From assembly GCA_001642005.1 (NCBI GenBank), contig LWCA01000065.1, positions 1-63,434 on the forward strand: DNA of 63,434 bases. Reading direction: 5' to 3'. Made by a program: the position numbers and the translations under genes. The DNA comes from Intoshia linei. Lineage: Eukaryota > Orthonectida > Rhopaluridae. Each line of letters starts with the position of its first letter. Positions within the stretch are counted from its first letter, which is position 1. This document shows, piece after piece, positions 47,501 through 56,851 of the stretch. The notes under the pieces were generated by a model. That model was not told the DNA's origin, made no database searches, and saw only the letters and a list, made by a program, of their open reading frames with translations.

Positions 47501-48899
47501 CAGCAGTTTTTTGGGGTTCATGAAAAATTTTATAAATTTTAAATTATTTAAATAAAAATTCCGTTAATAAGAACTTAGATCAGGGGATGTGAACCCATTT
47601 CATACATAAGGCCACATTCCAATAATTTGAAATTGATAAGGCCGCACCGTGAATTAAAAAAATATAGATAGATTATATATATGCAATTTTTAAAATTGAT
47701 CATAAATACAAAATTTCTTAAACTGTTAAATAATATAGATAGAAACAAAAACCAATTCAATTCATCGAAACTAAAGATTATACGGTTAGTTTTAATGGTC
47801 GATAAAAATGTTCTTAAAAATTATTAAGAAATTAAACATATTTTAATGCGTTTTGTGACATTTTTTTCTTAAAGAAAGATCTTTTATATTTGGTACTATA
47901 TTAGAAGTCATTAATTGTAATTGATTTTCTAAATGTATATTAGAGATTTGAGATGGTAGATTCGACTTTAATAAACATTATAATAAAATGTCAGAATTTA
48001 AAATTTCTATTTACTAAATTAATAGTTAAAATTTGTAAATTGAAAATGCAAATTAATTTAAAAATAATGAATACGACAAATACTTATGTGAAGGCCGCAC
48101 ACAATCGTCAATAAGGGCGTACGTTTCCCACTCCTGACTTAGACTGTAAATAATTTACATATTTACTTAAAGGCCCACCAAAATTATTCTGCGGGTCACT
48201 GGTTGCCGACCCCTAAACTAAAAGATATCGCATATTTTTATTATTTTTGTCACTAAAATTATAAAATCGTAAAATCGATCCGAGTCGCAATCGGAACTTT
48301 TTAAAAATCACCGGAAAGTAATTTCATAATTATCTCATGATTGATTTGATTGTCATCACTGGTATAGAAAAAGTTTGAGTGAAATATTAAATTCTGAAAT
48401 TACTTCCAACTGCATTTTCTATAGCCTCCTCGCATTGCTGAATTCCAATTTTAAATGCCTTGTGATCCGGTCTTATTTTTTTGCCTCGATAAAAGTATAT
48501 CAAAGAATCTTCAAAACACCCTTTTCGGTATAATGCTTCAGCCCTCAAACAAATTGCCTAATATCACAAATTAAAAATATATATATATATATATAGTATT
48601 AAAATTGTATGTACCGCTGTATTGGTGCTATTATTTTCAAAGGCTTGAATGGCGTCAATCAAACACTTTTCAATGTCACCGATATGAAGATAACAATATC
48701 CACGTGCCACAGAGCATTTTTCATCTTCTGGTCTCATCTCAAGCGCCTAAAATGTTATGTATGTAATAGAAAATTTTTAAACTATATTGTATTTTTCAAT
48801 GGCTTTCATGTATTCACCCATTTTATTCATTTTATCCGCTTCTTCCTTGTATACCTCAAAAGGGCACTTTGGAGTGTCATCGCAACTTTCTTCAAACAT
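41597..48899 (-). CDS. ODAD4: Outer dynein arm docking complex subunit 4 (TTC25)
   Basis: ODAD4 is a TPR protein needed to dock outer dynein arms on motile cilia. Ten phase-consistent exons: 48783-48899, 48615-48746, 48404-48557, 46385-46446, 45367-45769, 44170-44252, 43545-43669, 42624-42710, 41838-42034, 41597-41799. They sum to 1563 nt, 520 residues (human 672; the long acidic human tail is absent). Seen: N-terminal TPRs (AIEKYNIALEMRPEDEKC, FYRGKKIRPDH); the conserved middle block MKQMLGQLYED with YLDSRSLFWQEQEPMYSR; then C-terminal TPRs (FIGNSHFELGDYENALKSH, MDNLGRVYEKMKKYSEAVD, WEQKIPLIESD, WLYHEISRCYMQMGK). Introns 1 and 9 are 36 and 38 nt; introns 3, 4, 5, 7 and 8 are swollen by transposons. 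Confidence 0.93.
42065..42227. mobile_element. pogo-like MITE in ODAD4 intron 8
   Basis: Bounded by TA-GTCAGATCTCTCAATACCGCC and GTATTGAATGGTCTGACTG-TA. The inner block AATACCGCCATAAATATCG and its neighbour GAAATACCAAAAT also make up the 84-bp hairpin element at 58993-59076, so the two belong to one family. CAG..CTG-type ends with TA duplications fit pogo/Tigger. Non-coding. Confidence 0.6.
42737..43499. mobile_element. hAT element with exact 8-bp du­plication, itself interrupted (ODAD4 intron 7)
   Basis: Left end CAGTGGCGGCTCGTC, right end ACAAGCCGCCACTG, flanked by exact TCTATTAT repeats (42729-42736 and 43500-43507). A second hAT element occupies 42913-43274 inside it. Non-coding apart from short random frames. 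Confidence 0.8.
42913..43274. mobile_element. hAT MITE nested inside 42737-43499
   Basis: Ends CACTGATTCCCAACCTGTGG and AAAAGGTTAGGAAACACTG; flanks ATTTAAAA (42905-42912) and ATTTAAAC (43275-43282), one mismatch. Removing it restores continuous outer-element sequence. It carries a fragment with the family A block GTCCTTCAGGGTCAAAAAC. Confidence 0.65.
44570..44885. mobile_element. hAT MITE 44735-44874 inside a family A fragment (ODAD4 intron 5)
   Basis: The hAT MITE has ends GAGTGGTTCCCACAA and TTTGGGAAACGCTG, with flanks TTCTAAGT (44727-44734) and ATCTAAGT (44875-44882). The host is a truncated family A repeat, recognisable at 44630-44730 by TATTTTAAAATCGCAAC, ACGATCAAAACC and TTAGATTACCC. 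Confidence 0.6.
45004..45110. mobile_element. piggyBac-like MITE fragment (ODAD4 intron 5)
   Basis: GAACACGCCCATTACTCAGAT at 45011 and GGAGTCTAAGAGGTAA at 45093 are reversed counterparts of blocks at 769-810. This suggests a short piggyBac-type element in the opposite orientation, with an eroded TTAA. It lies just downstream of further repeat blocks (CCGCCCTCGGCAGAG at 45148). Confidence 0.35.
47291..48145. mobile_element. pogo-like MITE, split by a hAT insertion
   Basis: Left end CAGTATACGTCCTTATTGACGG after TA (47289-47290). The right end CCGTTAATAAGAACTTAG...ACTG before TA (48146-48147) is cut in two by the hAT element 47581-48136. A sister element with CCGTTAATAAGGACTTA lies at 54215-54565 and shares the internal blocks ATGTGAACTCCTGG and CATGAAAAATTT. 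The copy of the outer hAT element at 24541-24793 shows the site without this insertion. Confidence 0.7.
47581..48136. mobile_element. hAT element inserted in the terminal repeat of the pogo-like MITE
   Basis: Ends CAGGGGATGTGAACCC and GTTTCCCACTCCTG, flanked by ACTTAGAT (47573-47580) and ACTTAGAC (48137-48144), one mismatch. 556 bp. Subterminal blocks AAGGCCACATTCC / AAGGCCGCACAC are typical of hAT MITE interiors. Third level of nesting at this site. Confidence 0.75.
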
Positions 48900-49742
48900 T
48901 TATTATGGTACAATTAGTTTATATATTTAATGTTTATATTTACTAAGGTGAGTTCCATTTATCAATGTTTTACGTTGCAATTTGTGTTTCCATTTTTTGT
49001 TGTTAATTATTTTTTGTCAATTATAAAATGTGAATTTTATCAAATTGATTTTTTAATTTAACTATTCGCTGTATAATTAGATTCAATATGCTTTTATGTA
49101 GAAATAACCAATTTGACGAGAATTATGGTATATTGACATGATTTAACCCAGATTGAAACTCTGTAGAATACAAGACAATAAACACATACATTGTGTACAC
49201 GTCGACAATGGCCTTACTGGATTTTTACCGAAATGTTTCAAAACGATATCAGGATTTTTAGTTAGAATATAACAAAGCATGGAATTTTTTTTGAATTATG
49301 TCACACGTAATGAAAACTGAAAGGTCTACGCTCTTTGCAATACAAACTAGTGGTCTTGTCATTTTCGTCAAAATGTTGAACATTGCATGAACATGGGCAT
49401 CCATTCTTATGTGACTAATTTAAAAATATTTTAGTCTACCTCAATAGTAAAATCCTGGTCAATAGCATCGCAACTTGTTTATATAAATTAATTTTTTTTA
49501 AATTTGAAATAAGCTCAAACCTTACATAAAAATTAAAATGGTACAACGTGACCCACAATGTTTGCATCGCAATGTATAAAATTTAGATAAAATATATAAT
49601 TGTAACAAATGTAAGAAATATGAAATAATAACATGAATGTTTCAATAAACTTGTTTTTAAATTACTTATATATTAAAATTGAAAATAAACTTTAATTTAT
49701 ATTTTATCACTCACTCGCGTGAATTAAATAATTATAATATAA
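48900..49742. other. Divergent spacer ODAD4 / RPL8
   Basis: 843 bp between the start codons of ODAD4 (leftward) and RPL8 (rightward). It must hold both promoters. No repeat or TATA-type motif stands out, and no further gene is recognised. Confidence 0.4.
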
Positions 49743-50902
49743 ATGGGAAGAGTAATCAGAGGACAACGAAAAGGTCATGGTGGTATTTTCCGTGCACATA
49801 ACAAGCATAAAAAAGGACCTGCTAAATTGAGATCTTTGGATTTCGCTGAAAGAAAAGGTTTTATCAAAGGAATTGTTAAGGTAATAAATGCGTTTTTTAA
49901 TTTTATTGTATATTTAATTCTTATCCTAGGAAATTATCCACGACCCTGGACGTGGTGCGCCTTTGGCTAAAATTGAGTTTAGAGATCCTTATCATTATAG
50001 AAAAATTGTTGAAACTGTTGTTGCTGCTGATGGTATTTATACTGGTCAAACTATTTCATGTGGTACTAAAGGTAAATTTTTAAGTCATAATTTTACAACT
50101 TGATTAGCTTCCATTCGTATTGGTAACGTTATGCCTGTTGGAAATTTACCTGAGGGAACTATTATATGTTCAATTGAAGAAAAGGTTGGAGATCGTGGGA
50201 AACTTGCTAAAGCTTCAGGGAACTATGCAACTGTAGTTTCACATAATCCAGACAGTAATCGATCTGTTATCAAATTGCCTTCTGGTGCCAAAAAAACGAT
50301 CCGATCCAATTGTAGATCAGTTATTGGTATATTATAATTATCTACATTATGTTTCGTATAGTTAACGAATTTAACTAATCATGGTATTTTATACTGATGG
50401 GCAAAGATTGAATAAGAAAAAAATTTATGAAATTTAATTTTTATAAATGTGTCCAAATTTAAATCTAAACTTACAAAATTATTTTTAAATTCTCATTTTG
50501 CCAGAGTTCACTGCTTTACATTTTATCTTTTAACGTTATTGTTAAAGATCAGATTAGTAATTATGTTTTAATTATATACGTAGGAATTGTTGCTGGTGGT
50601 GGTAGAACAGATAAACCTCTTTTGAAAGCGGGTAGAGCCTATCATAAATATAAGGCTAAACGATACTGTTGGCCAAATGTTAGAGGTGTTGCAATGAACG
50701 TAATTTCCTTATTATTTAAATTTAAACTTTTATATAGCCCGTTGATCACCCTCACGGTGGTGGTAACCATCAACATATTGGTAAGCCGTCTACCGTAAGA
50801 AGAGATACATCACACGGTAGAAAGGTTGGTTTGATTGCCGCTAGAAGAACGGGTAGAATTTGCGGTAAAAAGAAAGCAGAAGCTAAATCTGCGAAAGCCT
50901 AA
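49743..50902 (+). CDS. RPL8: Large-subunit ribosomal protein uL2 (RPL8)
   Basis: uL2 sits near the peptidyl-transferase centre of the 60S subunit. Five phase-consistent exons: 49743-49880, 49930-50071, 50108-50326, 50584-50699, 50738-50902; 780 nt, 259 residues (human 257). Seen: [11 protein letters not shown] at the N terminus, [42 protein letters not shown], and the catalytic-centre loop [13 protein letters not shown] containing the conserved His. Introns are 49, 36, 257 and 38 nt. Nothing suggests a pseudogene. Confidence 0.97.
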
Positions 50903-53265
50903 AAATTGTACCAGATTTTTAGTAAAATATTTATGTAAATAGTTATGATTTTTATTTTATTAATAATTATGCATGATTTGAATTAAAATTGTCAATTAAT
51001 TGAATGTATTCTTCATAGTTAGTAGAGCCCAACCTATCAAACTTGAGGTCACCCATAAAAACATTCACTAACGAGTTGTAGCATCATTTATCCCAGATCT
51101 TGACTAGATATAATTTAATTTAGCACACCAAATGGTTGTCATATTGAAGAATAATTTTTTTATTTATTTTAACAAAAATTTTGGCAACGTCTTCCGAAGA
51201 AGGGGTTCGGCTCTGCGCATATAACAGTATTTTAGGAGTTGTATCATAATGTGAAGTCCATTCGTTTAAGCGATACATCTTAGAAGGAAATAATCATCTA
51301 TTTTCGTAATTTATCATATTTATTTTTTCACGAAATTTTAGTGGGTTTTTTTATTCATATTTTATTATCTTATATTCATAATTTTGTAGGGCTCTTAAGG
51401 GAATATTTTTTTAACAATTTTTAAAGATTTTGTAGGGTTTCAAAGGGAATATTTTTTCACCATAAAATGTTAAAAATTTGCTCATTATCCTTTAAAGTTT
51501 AAAACACAAAAAAAATAAATATGATTAAATCACAAAATTTATACAGTGTATACTTTTTTTAACGTTAACACGAAATGGTTCACATTTGATAGAGTAAGAT
51601 TTTTTTGATTTTATACCATAATGGTTATTCATTTAAAAGTGAAGCAAATTTATATATTACTAGCTTGACTGTTATGTACTACGTACAAACACCATCTAGC
51701 TCTGCCGAGGGTACATTTTTATTATACCAAAAGAATAAATTCATGTTGAAAATCTAACTTAAAAATCATACTATTCACTATTACCAATCTTTTAAAGGAG
51801 TCGTTCCCAAATTTGTTTCAGGTGGAACCATCATATCACATTACTTTTTACTTCAAAGTCAATTATTCCATCTTAATCTTCTTAATTTATTAGACAATAA
51901 TAATATAAATAATAATGGAAAAAAATATATGAATACTAAAATGCTTTTTTGACCGTGAAGTCATCACTTAATCAGATTGAAATTTTTTGAAATTCTAGGG
52001 CTGTTTTCATTAAAAACAGAAGGGTAATTTGTGGTTTTAGCCCTAAAGATATAATTTTTTAAAGTTTAAATTTATGATGATGTTGATTTTAAAATCCGCA
52101 TCAGCGTATATATTTTTTAAATTCTTCAACTCGTTCGATTTTCAAAAAGAAGGACAACAAGGGTTTTTGATCCGTAAGATGTGAAATTGGGAGGTTGAAA
52201 TTTATCTTATATGCACTGGAAAAAACTGTAATTGACATGTGGTTTTTAAAAAATTCTAAGAGTGGTAGTTATTTTCATAAAGTCACACAGACAAACAAAA
52301 ATCGCGTAGCCTTTTATATAAGTTAGGATTTTAGTTTTATGTAATTACAGAAATAATCGTTATTAATATTAATTAATACTTTAACTACGAGATACATTTT
52401 TTTAAATTTTTTCAGAAATGTAAAATTATAATTCATATTTGCATGTTATCTTTTTTTTAGTGTTGCTCAGTGTTATACTTCGCGAAAAATATTTCAGCGG
52501 TAGCGCAGAAAAAAATTGTAGATCCCTTTAAATTTGTGGGAACTTTGGAAAGTTTTCGGAAATCACAGGTATTACATTTAAAAAATTATTGACAATAAAT
52601 AAGATAATTTGAGCATCTGCGTTCGTTCATTTCATTTATGTTAAAGATTCGGTAAGGTTGGTTTCCCCCTGAACGTATGATAAATTGATGTTACTATAAT
52701 TTGTGTCAATCCACCCGACACCATATTTATAACGTTCTTACTTGAATCTGTAAATTTTTTTACAGTTTTAATAGTTAGCAACATTACATAAAATGTGATG
52801 TACGTTATTGTCAGTAATACTAACTCAGTACATTTCAAAAATTTGAATCAAACTGCAAAAATGTATATTTTTAGTTTTTGCATTAAATTTTTTTCACGTC
52901 ACCTAAATGTGAAATTATATTTAACATACTATTTGTACTATTTTGTTATTATATATATTAGTAATTAAATTCTAAGAAAATTATAAATATCTATTTTCTC
53001 GATATAAAATTATATTGTAATAATTAATTCAAATTTCCTCACAGACTCAAAAATATCTACCTATATTGCGGATTGAAAAGTGAATTTTTATTTAACAGAT
53101 TTTGTGTCACAAAGAAATGAATTAAAAAATATTAAAAGGTATTCGTTAAAATGTAAATTAAAAAAACTAGAGTAAATTTTACATTTTGTTTGCATTTTCA
53201 AAGGTTTGATAGAAATACAAAATTATTAAGACAGTTTCAGAAATTGTTTATATAAATGACAAAAT
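50903..53265. other. Intergenic stretch with repeat family A
   Basis: Holds a reversed family A copy (51655-52335) and single units of the 73-bp repeat seen in SMG1 intron 3 (about 51370-51480). A possible inverted-end pair (CCTATCAAACTTGAGGTCACC near 51026 and GGTTCACATTTGATAGAG near 51575) may mark another MITE. No gene recognised; the frame 52641-52838 is not convincing. Confidence 0.4.
51655..52335 (-). repeat. Full-length repeat family A copy, reversed
   Basis: Begins with the terminal block TACTAGCTTGACTGTTATG, TACTACGTACAAACACC, then ATCTAGCTCTGCCGAGGG. Runs through GGTAATTTGTGGTTTTAG, CGCATCAGCGTATATA and AACTCGTTCGATTTTC, and ends with AAATCGCGTAGCCTTTTATA. With the copy at 60690-61410 it defines both ends of the family at about 0.7 kb. 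Confidence 0.75.
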
Positions 53266-53788
53266 TTATTGTTTATAATTTTGAACTATTTCGTCAATTT
53301 CCTCCAATTGTTGAACAGTAATAGTTTCCTAAATTTTACTTTATATTTGTTACGGTTCATTAAAATTTTAATGTGTAACTGATACGAGATTCTGTCTATA
53401 GTACAAAATATTGTTATTAAACCTACTGTGAATATTCTACCTTTACCAGTTTATAAAAGAAAAATCCCTAGAAAATTTATAAAATGAAAACTACATGTAT
53501 TATTTAGACAAATCATGAACAAAAAGTGAGTCATAAACTGACATTTTAGTAATTTTACGGACTTATCAAACGTACGATAACACATTTTATAAAACATACC
53601 TTCCAACTATCTACTGTTCCTTTTCTGAAATAACCACTTGTATTTGCTGTTTCAGTTATATCTTTTTCAAAATGTTTTTTCATATTTTCAAAACAACATT
53701 CGTTTACAATGTTTGACAATATTTCATCATTTACGTTAATATTTAAAAAAATTGAAATATTTTTAATTTCCGTAAACATGTTATTAAA
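53266..53788 (-). pseudogene. Cytosolic sulfotransferase, two 3' exons only
   Basis: Exon 53600-53788 reads MFTEIKNISIFLNI, then ECCFENMKKHFEKD and SGYFRKGTVDSWK. Exon 53266-53328 reads ETITVQQLEEIDEIVQNYK and a stop. These match the C-terminal quarter of SULT-type enzymes, including the FRKGxxxxWK segment that contacts the PAPS 3'-phosphate. Splice sites and phase are intact. The upstream sequence, where the PAPS-loop and catalytic His exons should be, is instead filled by a Mutator-like fragment (53847-54215) and other elements. Either the rest of the gene lies much further up or the gene has been truncated; I favour truncation. Confidence 0.65.
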
Positions 53789-53846
53789 CTTTCAAAATTG
53801 ACTAAATATATATTTTTATTTTTCTTCATCACATTTGACCAATCTT

Positions 53847-54215
53847 TTAAATGGTCAAAATAGTAAGTAGCTGTTTAGTTGTAAAAAATATTCTAATTTG
53901 TTTTTCATTTACTACATAATTAACTATGTAAACAGTATCGAAATTAGATGATACACTTTTTCTACTTTTACAATATGTGATAACATCATAAATATTTATG
54001 TTACATGGACCATATTTATCTAATTTTAGTTGATTCAAATAATTAAAAATTTTACGACTCTCTGGGACTTCAATATTTCTCGCCCTTAAAATATGACCAA
54101 TTTCTTTAGGTTTTGTATGACCTTCATTGTAAATGTCTTTTATTACAGATTTTATTTCGACATTTATACCATGTGAAATTCCTGAATGGTCATGAGGGAC
54201 ATTATTTATATAATA
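53847..54215 (-). mobile_element. Mutator-like (MULE) transposase N-terminal fragment
   Basis: One uninterrupted frame of about 120 codons reads NVPHDHSGISHGINVEIKS, KPKEIGHILRARNIEVPES, YGPCNINIYDVITYCKSRK and YVVNEKQIRIFFTTKQLL, then stops. This is the region between a FLYWCH/WRKY-like zinc finger and the DDE domain of animal MULE-type transposases. The DDE part is not found. Frame intact, but there is no start codon, so it is a fragment. Family named from recall of similar proteins. Confidence 0.5.
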
Positions 54216-54565
54216 TCTCTTAACGGGAGTAATATGAACTCCTGGGGTCCCAGCAGTTTTTTTGGGTCCATGAAAAATTTTAAATTATTTACAGAAAGAA
54301 AATGAAGCTAAAAATGATATTTACGTAATGAGAGTAATTATTTCTAATTAACGCTATCTAATTTAATATCTATTAAAAATTTGATAAAAAATGTAATAAA
54401 TTGACTTTTAATTAGTAAAAAAATTAGTTTATAATTATGATAGTCATTAAAAATGGATTCTAGAGCTTTAGAGGTATAATTTTTATTAAACTGAATTTTT
54501 GGTTCATAAAAATTCGTTAATAAAAAATAAATAATTCAAAATTCCGTTAATAAGGACTTACATTG
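54215..54565. mobile_element. pogo-like MITE, sister of 47291-48145
   Basis: Shares CTTAACGGGAGTAATATGAA, CTCCTGGGGTCC, AGCAGTTTTTTTGGG and the right end ATTCCGTTAATAAGGACTTA with the element in the ODAD4 intron. It joins directly onto the Mutator-like fragment. The left terminus is not clearly defined. Confidence 0.5.
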
Positions 54566-55060
54566 TAGACCGTATAATAAAAAAATTTATAAGACTAATT
54601 TTAATTAAAATGAATTCTCAGTAGAATCGGCAAAATATAATTGAATGTAATGACTCAATTTTTTTAAATAGCCTAAAACCAAAAGATTAAATGGTAAATG
54701 CAATATAGAAAGAGTACAATTACAATTAAATGAATAAAAAGACTAATTAGTACCGTTGACTGAGAAATAAAATTTAATCTCAGCTAGCGGTATTTTGTTT
54801 GAATAGAAACAATGTGGGATACACAAAATATAAAATAATGGAAAACAACAGTAAATATACGATCATTATAAACTTAATTATTAAAGTGGCTAATACATCA
54901 GAATCATATTTTGAGATTGTTTCCAAAAAATTTTAAAGTGGTTTTAAAATTATCAAAGATTGCAAACACGCTTTGATGTACTTAAATAATGTTGATTCAT
55001 GTTATTTTGGGAAAAATTATCTGTTAATAGAATTTTATTTATAGTTAAGAAATTTTATAA

Positions 55061-56496
55061 CACTGTCCAACAAAATTTCGACAAACTGACCGAAACTTTT
55101 ATTATATGTAAGTGAACCAGTATACATCTATTTTTAAAAAAAATTTATTAATTTCAACATTGACTTTGGATTTAATTAAGGGTCAAAGTTTTTTTTTTAA
55201 AGAGGTACACTTCACCGTGAGGTCTATTTACAATTAATATTATATATTACAAATGGTAAAATTGACAGATATACATATACGTCTACATATGTATAAAAAA
55301 ATTGTCATTAATTAATTAACTCAAATTTTAAGGCAACATCGACAAACAATATGAAATAAAAATTTTCTAGATGTACTATTTACATTACACGTAAAATCAA
55401 CTTTTTCGGGTTACCCCTAGACGAATCTTTTTCAATATCAAAGATGTAAGTGATAGACATAAATTTTAAAAATTAAGATATAAGAAGGTATCAATAAAAA
55501 TATTTAATAAAAAATGTAATAATTAGANATTTTAAGGCAACATCGACAAACAATATGAAATAAAAATTTTCTAGATGTACTATTTACATTACACGTAAAA
55601 TCAACTTTTTCGGGTTACCCCTGGACGAATCTTGTGCTATATCAAGGATGTAAGTGATAGACATAAATTTCAAAAATTAAGATATAAGAAGGTATCAATT
55701 AAAAATATTTAATAAAAAAAGTAATAATTAGATAAATTTAAAATTTATTTTTTATTGAACACCACCAAACAAAATCACAAATCATATTTAATGATCTACA
55801 TCTTCCAAAACGTCTTTCATATAACATCATAGTTTGATGAAATTGTTCACCCTTTTCGTCTGACCACATACCGCAGTTTAGCGCAAAGAAGTCTAAATGA
55901 TATTCTAGATAATGTAGATAATGCATTTTTATGCTATAAAGGCAGTTCATTTCTTGGTATTTTATCAATAACTCATCGATTAAATCCTTGTAATTTTCAG
56001 ATCGATTGTTTCCAAGAAAAAATGAGATTACATTTTCCAAAGCATTAAACGCATCTTTTTGTTCAAATTTAAGGGTAGATCGAAAATGTGCATCTTTTAA
56101 TAGTTTTCTAATTTGTGGGCCATTTAGTATACCAGCCATTAATTTAGTGTCGTTGAGATTAAGAAAAATTTGGTCGCAGTAAGTTTGTAGTATACGTGTT
56201 CGACATTGTAATTCTTAATTTAAATCTTGTTTAAATGTTTCGTGAGAATGCAATTATAAAATTAACTCATCGCTTTAATTAATTGAAAGATGTAATAAAA
56301 ACTTTATTTGACATGTAAAACATGTCATTATGTTTTTTGTGGGTATAAATTTAATAGAATAATAAAATTACTAATTAAAATATCACCATTTTTGGATCTT
56401 CAATTATAAAAATATGTATATCGTTAGAATCACAAAAATTAGCTGATTATTTTAATATATGTTACATTAAGTTTCTTTTTGCAATGTTGGACAGTG
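55061..56496 (-). mobile_element. Inverted-repeat element carrying an unnamed transposon-associated ORF
   Basis: Perfect 12-bp inverted ends CACTGTCCAACA (55061-55072) and TGTTGGACAGTG (56485-56496). ATTTTA occurs just outside both ends, offering a possible 6-bp duplication. On the minus strand an open frame at 55738-56139 encodes 133 residues: GPQIRKLLKDAHF, FFLGNNRSENYKDLIDELL, HLDFFALNCGMWSDEKGEQF and, later, an MxxDFVWW segment. I recognise the pattern GER-FHQ...MEERYQGRWD...ADYCW from many unannotated arthropod and other invertebrate proteins that behave like mobile-element ORFs; I know no established superfamily for them. The rest of any transposase is missing, so this copy is probably an internally deleted remnant. 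A 204-bp tandem duplication lies downstream of the ORF. Confidence 0.6.
55325..55733. repeat. 204-bp tandem duplication with an ambiguous base at the junction
   Basis: Copies 55325-55528 and 55529-55733 start ATTTTAAGGCAACATCGAC and differ at only a few positions (for example CCCTAGACG versus CCCTGGACG). The single N of the window is at 55528, exactly at the junction, so an assembly artefact should be considered. Confidence 0.85.
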
Positions 56497-56851
56497 TAAT
56501 TTTAGCATACGTTAAAGAATTGAGGATTATTTATAGAATAAAATTTGAAAAGAATTGAGTAAATGTCACGAATCATATTTATAATGCGACATGAAGTGCA
56601 GCAGTGATAATGATATAACGAGTAGAGTTTATTGTGGGTTGTTTGATCTTGTTTGTAAATGGTTTGACAAGAATCGAAACAAATGTTGAATTGACTCGAT
56701 ATATAAATAGATATATAAAAAGGGATAATTAAACCAGTGAGATGATTAATTAAATTTAATACGAAAATTTGATAAAATAACAGATTTGACATTTATATTT
56801 AAATTTTACATTCTCTTGAATCAATCTCAAAAGAATGACAAAATTACTGAT

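Larger units (their letters stand above)
46521..48215. mobile_element. Composite hAT element in ODAD4 intron 3
   Basis: Left end AAGGGGTCGCAACATTTTGC, right end GGTTGCCGACCCCTA, flanked by exact 8-bp repeats AACTAAAA (46513-46520 and 48216-48223). 1695 bp, most of it later insertions: a MITE at about 46599-47076 (TAGGGTTACC...GGCAACCCTA) and a pogo-like element at 47291-48145, which is itself split by another hAT element. No transposase reading frame recognised. Confidence 0.8.

Noticed and set aside
48577-48596. (AT)n run in ODAD4 intron 2 as a regulatory site
   Set aside because: A simple ~20-bp microsatellite in AT-rich DNA; nothing supports a function.
11685-50902. Ribosomal protein gene cluster
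   Set aside because: RPL5 and RPL8 are 36 kb apart with several unrelated genes between them; co-occurrence is not evidence of clustering.
56502-56792. 96-codon minus-strand frame between the inverted-repeat element and the bHLH gene
   Set aside because: Composition of translated AT-rich DNA, no motif, no splice support.
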